A DNA stretch of 64,000 nt from Nakamurella silvestris (GTDB taxonomy: Bacteria > Actinomycetota > Actinomycetes > Mycobacteriales > Nakamurellaceae). The stretch lies in NCBI GenBank assembly GCA_003576535.1, contig QXCQ01000091.1:142952-206951 (forward strand). Direction: 5' to 3'. The notes beneath the pieces were generated by a model. It made no database searches and was not told the DNA's origin. It was given only the letters and a program-made list of their open reading frames with translations. Numbering within the stretch: the first letter of the stretch is position 1; each line of letters begins with the position of its first letter. The position numbers and the translations under genes are program-made. This document shows positions 16,693-24,057 of the stretch, piece after piece.

Positions 16693-17370
16693 CTATGTGG
16701 TTGTGCCGTCGATCCGGGTCCGCTTAGGGTCCGAGCGCGCGATCGCCAATACAGCATCGCTGGCCTGACGGCGTGTCGCGAAATGGCCGAGACTGTCCTG
16801 GTTCCACAGCCACGCGTCCCACGCCCCGTCATCGAGTTCTGCGACGGCACCATAAGGGTCGGATCCGGAGTAGATCACAAGTCCCACTCCGGGCACATTC
16901 TCCCCTCTCAGTTCTGGCTTGGGCGCTTTCAGGGGGCCCTGTGCATTCTCCAAGCGGTCCCGTTCCGCTTCGAGACTGGCACCGTCGCACGGCGTGATGA
17001 ACTCGATCGCCTCCCGTACCTCTTCGGCGGTGTAGGGGGTGACTATCGTTATCTCGGCCGCGAAGGCCTTCAGGGTTCGCAGAGCCAGGCGACGCCAAGC
17101 GTTCGCGAACTTCAGCGGAATGTGGACCGGGCTGGTCTTCGCTGCTTCAGGATCCCAGTCCTCGCCGGTGATCAGAAACGTGACGGACAGAGCAGGCCAG
17201 TGACCCAATGACGTCATCAGTTCCACGTAATTGTGGACGTCAGCCACTTCGAGACCGGTCTCCGTCGCGAGCAGCGCCTCGATCCGACTGCCGTTGTTCG
17301 CGATCGCATATAGGGGATGGAACCCCCGAACGGGGATGACGATATAGTCGTCGGCTTGAAAATGTTGCAC
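16693..17370 (-). CDS. Hypothetical protein of the accessory patch
   Basis: The 225-residue product begins at a GTG with GGAGG 6 nt upstream, a strong argument that the gene is real. The N-terminal half (VIPVRGFHPLYAIANNGSRI, ALSVTFLITGEDWDPEAAK) and a basic helix HIPLKFANAWRRLALRTLKA are followed by an acidic helical middle (EEVREAIEFITP) and a C-terminal region with DPYGAVAELDDGAWDAWLW. There is no signal peptide, membrane span or catalytic motif I can name. The gene precedes the 176-residue gene on the same strand and may be its partner. It lies where mycobacterial relatives have no gene, so acquisition is likely. Function is unknown. Confidence 0.7.
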   Translation of the reverse strand: MQHFQADDYIVIPVRGFHPLYAIANNGSRIEALLATETGLEVADVHNYVELMTSLGHWPALSVTFLITGEDWDPEAAKTSPVHIPLKFANAWRRLALRTLKAFAAEITIVTPYTAEEVREAIEFITPCDGASLEAERDRLENAQGPLKAPKPELRGENVPGVGLVIYSGSDPYGAVAELDDGAWDAWLWNQDSLGHFATRRQASDAVLAIARSDPKRTRIDGTTT

Positions 17371-17937
17371 TCATCGCCTCCGTCCGATCCTGGGCTCTCC
17401 TCGTCGATCATCCCCTGCTCCGCTGGACACCTACGCAACGCCCTCCCAGGTTTGCGTGACGTTGAACCGGGTGGGGCAGATGTCGACGAGGGACCGGCCA
17501 CCCGAGGCACAACCTGACGCCCTGACAGCAGCGGGATGAAACGAGGTCTACATCGACCGACCAGTGGAGGACTCCCGCGAAACGGTGAGACTGCCTTCCG
17601 GGTGGCCGGCGTACTCAACACCGACGGTGCAGATGAGCAAGCCGCCTCCGCACGCATGTCGCCCCGCGAGGGACGACGGGACGGGAAAGTTCCGCTGGCG
17701 TAGCGCGGGCCGCTCCCCTAGCGCCCACAACAGCTCAGCCGAGTCGATCCGGGAACGACTTAGCGATCTGCTGCCCACGACGATTGACGTGTGGATGCGC
17801 GTTGACTGCCACTGAGGAATGCACTGTGCTCCACCCGCCGCACAACCTGACGCCCTGACCGCCGGACGCAGCTGCCGAGCCGAAGGCCTTGTGGACAACC
17901 CGTCGGTGAGACCGGCCCGGCGTGCCACCCTCCACGG
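17371..17937. other. Right boundary of the accessory patch, no gene seen
   Basis: No convincing gene is present. An 83-codon plus-strand frame (17564-17815) has no ribosome site and no protein-like pattern. The stretch contains the 20-bp direct repeat described at 17507-17859. The last bases before 17938 must hold the promoter of the ThiF-like gene; CACCCT ends 6 nt before its ATG. Confidence 0.55.
17507..17859. repeat. 20-bp direct repeat pair at the patch boundary
   Basis: GCACAACCTGACGCCCTGAC is present exactly at 17507-17526 and 17840-17859, 333 bp apart. The similarity extends 9 bp upstream with two mismatches. It flanks non-coding DNA next to the junction with conserved synteny, so it may be an old integration or duplication scar. 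Confidence 0.75.
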
Positions 17938-18996
17938 ATGAACGACATCCGCACCTCCGATGCCGGTCGTCGGGTGGTTCTCGGCGACGGCCTCTGTGTG
18001 ATCGAACGTGACGCGGGCACGGTCCAGATCGGCAGTGACCCTCCGCAGTGCTACGTCCTGCACAACGTCCCGCCGGGCACCGCCGGGGTACTCGCCGCGC
18101 TGGGCGGCCCGTTGCGTATCGCCGAGGTCCTTAGCCGGTTGGAGGACAGCTGCGGGGGCGACCCGGAATTCTGGTCGGCCCTGCTCCGCCAGCTCCGCGA
18201 TGCCGGTGTGCTGCACATCCTGCCCGACTCCCCCGGCCCCGATACCTCGGCTCCGGTGGTCCGCCCCGAGCGGGTCCCGCTCTCCCGGTACTACGGTCCC
18301 GACCTGGCCCAGCGCTTCCTGGCCAGGCGCAACGATGCGCTGGTGACGATCGCCGGCACCGGCCGGGTGGCCGCCGGTGTCTCCTCGATCCTGGTGTCCG
18401 CGGGGATCGGCCATGTGCACATCAGCCCCGACCGTCCGTTGCAGCCCGTCGACACGGCACCTGCGGGCGTGTCCGCCGACGCCGGTCAGCACCTGCCCGA
18501 CCGGACCCGGCTGGCGGCCGTCGCCCAACGGGTCCGTCCCGAGGTGGCCACCCATCCCCCGGTGCCGGCCGTCCCCGATCTGGTCGTCGTTGCCGGTGAC
18601 GGCCCGGCCGAGGCCCTGGACGTGATCACCCTGCTCCGAGAGGGTGTCCCGCACCTGGCCGCCTACGCCACGGGGGTACGCGGTGTGATCGGGCCGCTGG
18701 TGCTGCCCGGGCGCAGCAGTTGCCTGATCTGTCAGCAACTCCATCGGACGGGCTGGGATCCGGCCTGGCCGACGGTCGGCCGGGCCGCCGGTGCCGCGGT
18801 CTCGGTACCCACCAGCTGCCTGGCCACCATGGTCGCCGCCGCCGCGGCCGATCAGGTGCTCCAGTTCGTCGACGGCCGCGGCGAACCGGCCACCGTCAAC
18901 GGCACCCTGGAATGGCGTTTCGGCGACTGGCGACCGCGCCGACGCAGCTGGGCGATCCACGGTGACTGCCTGTGTCGGAGCCTGCCGGAACGCTGA
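17938..18996 (+). CDS. ThiF/cyclodehydratase-like actinobacterial protein (TOMM leader-binding type)
   Basis: The 352-residue protein has an N-terminal winged-helix-like part (GVLAALGGPLRIAEVLSRLE) resembling the RiPP precursor-recognition fold. It continues with a Rossmann-like centre (VTIAGTGRVAAGVSSILVSAGIGHVHI), a degenerate ThiF-type nucleotide domain, and zinc-binding knuckles near the C-terminus (CLICQQLHR and CLC). This matches the orphan actinobacterial bacteriocin-cyclodehydratase-like family. No precursor peptide or oxidase gene is nearby, so a conserved housekeeping role beside the ABC1 kinase gene is more plausible than RiPP synthesis. Adenylation activity is doubtful because a clean ATP-binding signature is not visible. 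Confidence 0.75.
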   Translation: MNDIRTSDAGRRVVLGDGLCVIERDAGTVQIGSDPPQCYVLHNVPPGTAGVLAALGGPLRIAEVLSRLEDSCGGDPEFWSALLRQLRDAGVLHILPDSPGPDTSAPVVRPERVPLSRYYGPDLAQRFLARRNDALVTIAGTGRVAAGVSSILVSAGIGHVHISPDRPLQPVDTAPAGVSADAGQHLPDRTRLAAVAQRVRPEVATHPPVPAVPDLVVVAGDGPAEALDVITLLREGVPHLAAYATGVRGVIGPLVLPGRSSCLICQQLHRTGWDPAWPTVGRAAGAAVSVPTSCLATMVAAAAADQVLQFVDGRGEPATVNGTLEWRFGDWRPRRRSWAIHGDCLCRSLPER

Positions 18997-19039
18997 CCTG
19001 GTCGAACACCCGGCCGGTTGGCCCGTTCCCCGATAAGAA

Positions 19040-20377
19040 ATGGACCCATGGCGCACAATGGGTGGTGTGCCCGACATCCCCCAAGGCGCGCTGAGTCGAA
19101 GCGCGAAACTCGCAGGTCTTCCGTTGTCCGCCGCCGGACGCGCGACCAAGGGGCTGGGCCAGCGCATTCTCGGCAAGGACCGCGACGAGGTGAGTGCCGA
19201 TCTGCAACGCCGGACGGCCGAACAGGTCTTCCAGGTGCTCGGCACCCTCAAGGGCGGGGCCATGAAATTCGGCCAGGCACTGAGTGTGTTCGAGGCCGCG
19301 ATGCCCGAGGAGGCGGCAGAGCCCTACCGCGAGGCCCTGACCAAACTCCAGAACAGCGCACCGGCGATGGACGGAGCCACGGTGCGGCGGTTGATGGCCG
19401 AGCAGCTGGGCACCGGGTGGCCCAAGTACTTCAAGGATTTCGACGACGAGGCCCGCGCGGCGGCGAGCATCGGCCAGGTCCACCACGGCATCTGGCGGGA
19501 CGGTCGGGAGGTGGCTGTCAAACTGCAGTACCCCGGCGCGGCCGCCGCCCTGAAGGCCGATATGAACCAGCTGTTTCGGCTCGGCCGGTTGATGTCCCCG
19601 TTGGTGCCGGGCATGCAGTTCAAACCCCTGCTCGCCGAGATGCGGGACCGGGTGATGGAGGAGGTCGACTACGCGGCCGAGGCCGACAACCAGCGTGCCT
19701 TCGCCAAGGCCTACGACAACGACCCGAACATCGCGGTGCCGAAGGTCGTCGCCAGCGCTCCGGCCCTCATCGTCTCCGAGTGGGTCGCGGGTGCCGGCCT
19801 GGCCTCGATCATCGCCAACGGCACCACCGAGCAGCGTGACGAGTCGGGGCGGCTGCTCACCGAGCTGCACTTCTCCGCCCCCGTGCGGGTAGGACTGCTG
19901 CACTCCGATCCGCACCCGGGCAACTACCTGCTCCGGCCGGACGGACGCCTCGGCGTCATCGACTTCGGGTCCATCGCCCGGATGCCCGACGGCAGTCCCC
20001 CGCTGCTCGGCCGGATGTCGCGGCTCGCTCTGGAGGGCCGCGCCGACGAACTGCTCGCCGGACTGCGCGACGAGGGTTTCGTGCCGGACAACTACGACCC
20101 GGACCCGACCGTCCTGATGAACTACCTGGTGCCCTATGTCGAGCCGTTGCGGCATCCGACCTTCCACTTCACCCGCACCTGGATGCAGGCCCAGGCGGCC
20201 CGGCTGTCGGATTTCCGCAGTGTCGAGGTCAAGATGGCCCGGCATCTGAACCTGCCACCGTCGTACCTGATGATCCACCGGGTGACCTTCGGCTCCATCG
20301 GGGTGCTCTGCCAGCTCGATGCGACCGCGCCCTTCCGGCAGATCGTCGAGCGCTGGCAGGCCGGTTTCAACGACTGA
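19040..20377 (+). CDS. ABC1/AarF (UbiB-like) atypical protein kinase
   Basis: The 445-residue protein has the ABC1 core. KxGQ is seen in GGAMKFGQALS, the Ala-rich nucleotide loop in AAASIGQVHHG, the lysine in REVAVKLQYPG, the catalytic HSDPHPGNYLLR and the metal-binding VIDFGSIARMP. These proteins are atypical kinases/ATPases linked to isoprenoid-lipid metabolism, and mycobacterial Rv3197 sits in the same position next to whiB7. The start is uncertain: ATG 19040, ATG 19058 and GTG 19067 are in frame without a clear ribosome site. It follows the ThiF-like gene by 43 bp, so cotranscription is likely. Confidence 0.92.
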   Translation: MDPWRTMGGVPDIPQGALSRSAKLAGLPLSAAGRATKGLGQRILGKDRDEVSADLQRRTAEQVFQVLGTLKGGAMKFGQALSVFEAAMPEEAAEPYREALTKLQNSAPAMDGATVRRLMAEQLGTGWPKYFKDFDDEARAAASIGQVHHGIWRDGREVAVKLQYPGAAAALKADMNQLFRLGRLMSPLVPGMQFKPLLAEMRDRVMEEVDYAAEADNQRAFAKAYDNDPNIAVPKVVASAPALIVSEWVAGAGLASIIANGTTEQRDESGRLLTELHFSAPVRVGLLHSDPHPGNYLLRPDGRLGVIDFGSIARMPDGSPPLLGRMSRLALEGRADELLAGLRDEGFVPDNYDPDPTVLMNYLVPYVEPLRHPTFHFTRTWMQAQAARLSDFRSVEVKMARHLNLPPSYLMIHRVTFGSIGVLCQLDATAPFRQIVERWQAGFND

Positions 20378-20392
20378 CCGCCCCCGACCCTT

Positions 20393-20447
20393 CCGCGAGC
20401 GGACCTTCACACCCCAGAAATTGGGGTGTGAAGGTCCAATCGCGAGG
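20393..20447. terminator. Palindromic hairpin (family A) between convergent genes
   Basis: GGACCTTCACACCCCA pairs perfectly with TGGGGTGTGAAGGTCC around GAAAT, with outer arms CGCGA and TCGCG. It serves as a bidirectional terminator and resembles the elements clustered at 63759-63980. Confidence 0.8.
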
Positions 20448-20452
20448 GAGTG

Positions 20453-20656
20453 TTACCAGTCGTCGCGATGCAGTCCGGCCTCGATGGAGCGAAGATGCAG
20501 TCGCGCGCAGTTCTCGCACAACCACACCCCGCCCCGTCGAGGCTGGAATTCGTACACCCAGGTGACCGGCGGATCTGCCGGCGACCCGGTCAGCGGGTCA
20601 GTGCCGGTTCCCTGTCCGCAGAGGGAACAGGTGACGGCGGCATCGGCGGCGGGCAT
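20453..20656 (-). CDS. Small zinc-finger protein, conserved in actinobacteria
   Basis: The 67-residue protein carries two cysteine knuckles, CSLCGQG near the start and CENCARLHLRSIEAGL near the end, linked by a WVYEFQPRRGGVWL segment. I recall similar short actinobacterial proteins with the pattern C-x2-C-ARxHLRxIE, of unknown role. TAGTGT ends 6 nt before the ATG, supporting this start as a leaderless transcript even though it lies inside the 3' end of the upstream frame (20590-21000). It is the last minus-strand gene of the whiB7 group and converges with the ABC1 kinase gene. Confidence 0.75.
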   Translation of the reverse strand: MPAADAAVTCSLCGQGTGTDPLTGSPADPPVTWVYEFQPRRGGVWLCENCARLHLRSIEAGLHRDDW

Positions 20657-21000
20657 ACCGGCACACTATTGCCTGCCCGCCTGCGCGGCCAACGGTTCCG
20701 GACCGACTTCCAGGCCCAGACCACCATGCTCATCCGCTTCTCGCCCGTGCGGGCCAGTGCGGTCTCCTGGCGCTCGCGTGCCAGCCGACGAAGCTCGGCC
20801 ACACGGAGCGCCTCCCGCATTCGTTCCTGCGCCAACAGTATTTCCAACATATTCATGCTCCAGTTCGTATGCCCGATTTCGGGCGAGAGTCCTTGACCGA
20901 CAGCCGTAGTGGCCGACGGATTCTTCAATTTGTCGAGATCGGTTGCAGGCGGCCAACTACCGTCGCCTCGATTCCGATTCAGTCCGATAGTCGTTGTCAT
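20590..21000 (-). CDS. Small basic helical protein overlapping whiB7
   Basis: The ATG overlaps the whiB7 TGA in an ATGA junction, so translation may be coupled to whiB7. The 136-residue frame has a low-complexity, AT-richer first third. A clear amphipathic helix follows (MLEILLAQERMREALRVAEL, then RRLARERQETALARTGEKR), then a short aromatic MVVWAWKSVRNRW and a Pro-rich tail. A start at 20856 giving only the helical part is possible. Many actinobacteria encode short LLAxERxRE-type helical proteins of unknown function. The last 67 nt overlap the start of the zinc-finger gene in another frame. If it is coexpressed with whiB7 it would be induced by ribosome-targeting antibiotics; that is inference. 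Confidence 0.5.
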   Translation of the reverse strand: MTTTIGLNRNRGDGSWPPATDLDKLKNPSATTAVGQGLSPEIGHTNWSMNMLEILLAQERMREALRVAELRRLARERQETALARTGEKRMSMVVWAWKSVRNRWPRRRAGNSVPVCPPPMPPSPVPSADREPALTR

Positions 21001-21269
21001 GCCGCGATCTTCCGCGGACGCCCACGACCACGCTTGCGCGGGATGACCACACCGTGATCGATGATCTCCCCGCCCCAGACACCCCAGGGCTCCTGGCGTT
21101 CCAGGGCGCTCGCCAGGCAGGCGGCCCGGGCCGGGCAGCCGTCGCACAGCGACTTGGCCCGCTCCAGCTCCGAGGGCTGATCTGCGAAGAACAGGTCGGG
21201 GTCCCCGACGTGACATGGCAGGTCGGTACCGAATATGGGATCTTCGATCTCTCCGGTCAGTACGTTCAT
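20997..21269 (-). CDS. whiB7: Transcription factor WhiB7 (antibiotic-resistance regulator)
   Basis: The 90-residue protein has the four WhiB cysteines (Cys19, Cys42, Cys45, Cys51) for a [4Fe-4S] cluster, the GVWGGE turn (63-68) and, diagnostic of WhiB7, a C-terminal AT-hook RKRGRGRPRK (78-87). WhiB7 partners with the primary sigma factor and activates intrinsic resistance genes at promoters with an AT-rich block just upstream of the -35. The start has GGAGTAGAGA directly before the ATG. The location between ABC1 kinase and uvrD2 matches mycobacteria (Rv3197-Rv3197A-Rv3198c). It is preceded by a leader of about 435 nt containing a uORF. Confidence 0.96.
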   Translation of the reverse strand: MNVLTGEIEDPIFGTDLPCHVGDPDLFFADQPSELERAKSLCDGCPARAACLASALERQEPWGVWGGEIIDHGVVIPRKRGRGRPRKIAA

Positions 21270-21453
21270 TCTCTACTCCGTGACGGTCGACCATCGGACG
21301 TTGTGAGTCGATGGTTGTCTCGCGGTGTGACGGACGACAGGTGTGCCCGACCACACCAGGTCTGGTGGGTGGTGGGTCGGTGTCCGGGAACGACTGCGGC
21401 CGCGGCCCGCTCGTGACAGAGCGGTGACGCGGTCGGAGCGTGTGAGAGGCTGG
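21270..21453 (-). promoter_or_regulatory. Structured whiB7 leader between uORF and whiB7
   Basis: The transcript between the uORF stop and whiB7 can form several stems: CCGCTC-TGTCAC-GAGCGG, CCACCAG-AC-CTGGTG, and CCATCG with CGATGG just before the ribosome site. In mycobacteria and Streptomyces, whiB7/wblC is controlled by uORF-coupled attenuation. This arrangement is consistent with that, although no classic U-tract terminator is obvious here. Confidence 0.6.
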
Positions 21454-21615
21454 CTACTGACGAACGGTCAGTGCAGACAGGCTTCCGGATCCGACGAGGG
21501 GGTACGGCGTTTCTGCCGGACGCTGCTCAGCGTCGGCGACGGCCGGATTCCCCCATGGCTTATGGCCGCGGGTGGCGAGGAACTCGACCATGCCGAAGAT
21601 GTTCAGATTGTTCAC
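21454..21615 (-). CDS. whiB7 leader peptide (uORF)
   Basis: This 53-codon frame begins with GTG preceded by a near-perfect ribosome site (GAGGAGG, 4 nt spacing) inside the whiB7 leader. The peptide starts VNNLNIFGMVEFLATRGHKP. It ends 184 nt before whiB7. Known whiB7/wblC leaders contain a translated uORF whose stalling by ribosome inhibitors relieves attenuation, so this is the expected regulatory peptide. The strength of its ribosome site contrasts with its lack of resemblance to any protein family, as expected for a regulatory uORF. The exact stall codon cannot be seen. Confidence 0.7.
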   Translation of the reverse strand: MNNLNIFGMVEFLATRGHKPWGNPAVADAEQRPAETPYPLVGSGSLSALTVRQ

Positions 21616-21711
21616 GGTCGCCTCCTCGTTTCGCGGCCTCACCCATCGGATGAAGCGTGTCGATTCACAGGTCTCGGCGGGGGATCCCGCCGTCTTCCTG
21701 CTTCAAGGGAC

Positions 21712-21761
21712 ACTATGGCCCGGCAGCACACCCGCGCAACCGAATATTCGAAAAAGTTTTC
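21712..21761 (-). promoter_or_regulatory. Predicted WhiB7-autoregulated promoter
   Basis: On the minus strand an AT-rich block GAAAACTTTTTCGAATATTC sits 2-3 bp upstream of a weak -35 (TTGCGC), followed after 16 nt by the -10 CATAGT. An AT block abutting a poor -35 is the hallmark of WhiB7-dependent promoters, where the AT-hook binds. The predicted start is near 21705, giving a leader of about 435 nt. Confidence 0.65.
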
Positions 21762-21836
21762 GCCGCCGCCGAGATTTCCCTCAGAACGTCGACTGCGCAA
21801 CGGGTTCGGTCGGAAAAATGTTCCGGCCGACAGTCG

Positions 21837-23930
21837 TCAGGAGGACGTCGTCGAGGCGTGTTTCGACAGGATGTTCAGGACCTGTTCGCCGTAGTTGTCC
21901 AGTTTCGCCCGTCCGATGCCGGGTATCTTCAGCAGCCCGGCGTCGTCGCTCGGCTGCCGTTCGGCGATCGCCAGCAGGGTCGCATCGGTGAAGATCACGA
22001 ACGCGGGGACCGACTGTTCGGCGGCCAGCTGCTTACGCCACGCCTTCAACGCCTCCACCACGGCCGGATCGGCATTGCTCGGGCAGTTGCCGCATCGCCC
22101 CGACTTGATCTCCACCGGGCTACGCAGGGGGCCCGAGCACAGCCGACAGCGTCCGGGGGCGGCGCGCCCGCCCGCAGCAGCTGGCTGATCCGGGGCGATC
22201 CCCTGCAGGAAACGGCTCCGCCGCCTGCTCCGCCGGCCTCCCTCGGTCCGCGAGAGCGCCCAGGACAGGTGCAACTGCTGCTTGGCCCTGGTCACACCGA
22301 CGTAGAACAGCCGGCGCTCCTCCTCCACCGCGGCGGGGGTGTCCGCATGCTGGATCGGCAGGGTGCCGTCGGTCAGCCCGACCAGGAACACCGCCGTCCA
22401 TTCCAGGCCCTTGGCCGCGTGCAGGGAGGCCAGGGTCACGCCGCCGTTGCCGGGCGCGTGCTGGGCCTCCGCCCGCTGGTCCAGTTCCGCGACGAAGGTA
22501 CCGACCCCCGCCGCCGGATCGGCGTCGGCGAGCTGCTCGGCCACCGACACCAGTTCGAGCAGGGACTCCCATCGCTCGCGCAGGGCACCGGCCGCCGGCG
22601 GATCGGCGCTGAGCCCGATCGGTTCCAGCAGCGCCCGCACGGTCGTCACCAGCCCGGGCCGGGGGGTTGTCGTGCCGTCTGCGTCCTCGGCGGACGCCCG
22701 CTCGGCATCGACCTCGGCGAACCGGCCGGCCGCCGTCCGCAGGGTGCTCATCGCCTGCCTGATCTCGGCGCGGGCGAAGAAGCGTTCCCCACCGCGGATC
22801 ACGTAGGACACCCCGGCGGCTGCCAGCGCCTGCTCGTAGACCTCCGACTGGGCGTTGATCCGGAACAGGATGGCGATCTCCGAGGCGGGCGTGCCCGCGT
22901 CGATCAGGGCGCGGCACCGCTCCGAGACCGCACGGGCCTCGGCCGCCTCGTCGGGGTGCTCGGTGTAGGTCGGCTCAGGGCCGTCCGGCAGGACCGGTCG
23001 CAGCCGCAACCGCAGCCGCGCGGATTCGCCGACGGCACCGGCGATGACGCGGTTGGCCAGCGTCACCACCTGGGGGGTGGACCGGTAGTCCCGTTCCAGG
23101 CGCACCACGGCCGCCTGCGGGTACTTGCGGTCGAAGTTCAGCAGGTACTTCGGGGAGGCACCGGCGAAGGAGTAGATGGTCTGGTTGGCATCCCCCACCA
23201 CGGTGAGCTGATCCCGACCACCCAGCCAGGCGTCGAGCAGCCGCTGTTGCAGCGGGGTCACGTCCTGGTACTCGTCCACCACGAAACACCGGTAGCGGGC
23301 ACGGAACTCCCGACCCACCGCCTCGTCCGACTCCAGCACGGCGCAGGTGTGCAGCAGCAGGTCGTCGAAGTCGAGCTGTTCGGCGGCGACCTTGGCCTTC
23401 TCGTAGGCCTCGAAGACCTTCGCGACGGTAGCGGCGTCGATCGAGGTGTCCCGGCCGAGCTTGGTGACCGAGGCCGCGTAGTCGGCCGGCGCGATCAGCG
23501 TGGCCTTGGCCCACTCGATCTCGCTGGCCAGGTCGCGCAGGGTGGCGGTGTCGGTGCCGGCGTTGACCCGCCGGGCGGCCAGGGCCACCAGCCGGAGCTT
23601 CTGCTCCACGACGGGCCACAGCTGACCGCCGACGGCCTTGGGCCAGAAGTAGCGGAGCTGCCGCAGGGCGGCGGAGTGGAAGGTGCGCGCCTGGACCCCC
23701 GGCACACCCAGCGCCCGCAGCCGCAGCCGCATCTCGCCGGCCGCGCGGGTGGTGAAGGTCACCGCCAACATCTCGTCCACCGGGTGGGCCCCGGAGGCGA
23801 CGAGCTGGGCGATCCGGTGGGTGATGGTCCGGGTCTTGCCGGTGCCCGCGCCGGCAAGGACGCAGACCGGCCCGGAGGGTGCCATCACCGCAGCGCGTTG
23901 TTCGTCGTCCAGGCCGACGAGTGGATCCAT
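21837..23930 (-). CDS. uvrD2: ATP-dependent DNA helicase UvrD2 (SF1, with HRDC domain)
   Basis: The 697-residue 3'-5' helicase has Walker A GAGTGKTR (residues 26-33), motif Ia TFTTRAAGEM, motif II VDEYQDV, motif III VVGDANQTIYSFAGA, motif IV LERDYRST and motif VI VGVTRAKQQL. Downstream are a tetracysteine Zn segment (CRLCSGP...CGNC) and a C-terminal HRDC domain (WRKQLAAEQSVPAFVIFTDA ... IPGIGRAKLDNYG), the architecture of mycobacterial UvrD2. It works in DNA repair or replication in the cytoplasm. The start gives MDPLVGLDDEQRAAV as in relatives; the frame extends 13 codons further. It lies between nudC and the whiB7 leader on the same strand. Confidence 0.95.
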   Translation of the reverse strand: MDPLVGLDDEQRAAVMAPSGPVCVLAGAGTGKTRTITHRIAQLVASGAHPVDEMLAVTFTTRAAGEMRLRLRALGVPGVQARTFHSAALRQLRYFWPKAVGGQLWPVVEQKLRLVALAARRVNAGTDTATLRDLASEIEWAKATLIAPADYAASVTKLGRDTSIDAATVAKVFEAYEKAKVAAEQLDFDDLLLHTCAVLESDEAVGREFRARYRCFVVDEYQDVTPLQQRLLDAWLGGRDQLTVVGDANQTIYSFAGASPKYLLNFDRKYPQAAVVRLERDYRSTPQVVTLANRVIAGAVGESARLRLRLRPVLPDGPEPTYTEHPDEAAEARAVSERCRALIDAGTPASEIAILFRINAQSEVYEQALAAAGVSYVIRGGERFFARAEIRQAMSTLRTAAGRFAEVDAERASAEDADGTTTPRPGLVTTVRALLEPIGLSADPPAAGALRERWESLLELVSVAEQLADADPAAGVGTFVAELDQRAEAQHAPGNGGVTLASLHAAKGLEWTAVFLVGLTDGTLPIQHADTPAAVEEERRLFYVGVTRAKQQLHLSWALSRTEGGRRSRRRSRFLQGIAPDQPAAAGGRAAPGRCRLCSGPLRSPVEIKSGRCGNCPSNADPAVVEALKAWRKQLAAEQSVPAFVIFTDATLLAIAERQPSDDAGLLKIPGIGRAKLDNYGEQVLNILSKHASTTSS

Positions 23931-24057
23931 CACCGGTCCATGCTCGCACACCTGTACGACCATGCCCACCCGCGAGCCGGATCCGGCGGTGCCTGATCCG
24001 ATGCGACCGGCCGGGGATCCGCCGGAAAGGGCATCGCCGGATCCCCGGTACGGGTCG

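Noticed and set aside
17564..17815. 83-codon plus-strand frame near the island edge
   Set aside because: No ribosome site or promoter and no recognisable pattern.
17938..18996. RiPP/TOMM biosynthetic cluster
   Set aside because: Only the cyclodehydratase-like protein is present; no precursor peptide, YcaO or dehydrogenase gene nearby.
17548..19263. 571-codon minus-strand frame opposite the ThiF-like gene
   Set aside because: Shadow frame; the plus strand encodes the ThiF-like and ABC1 proteins.
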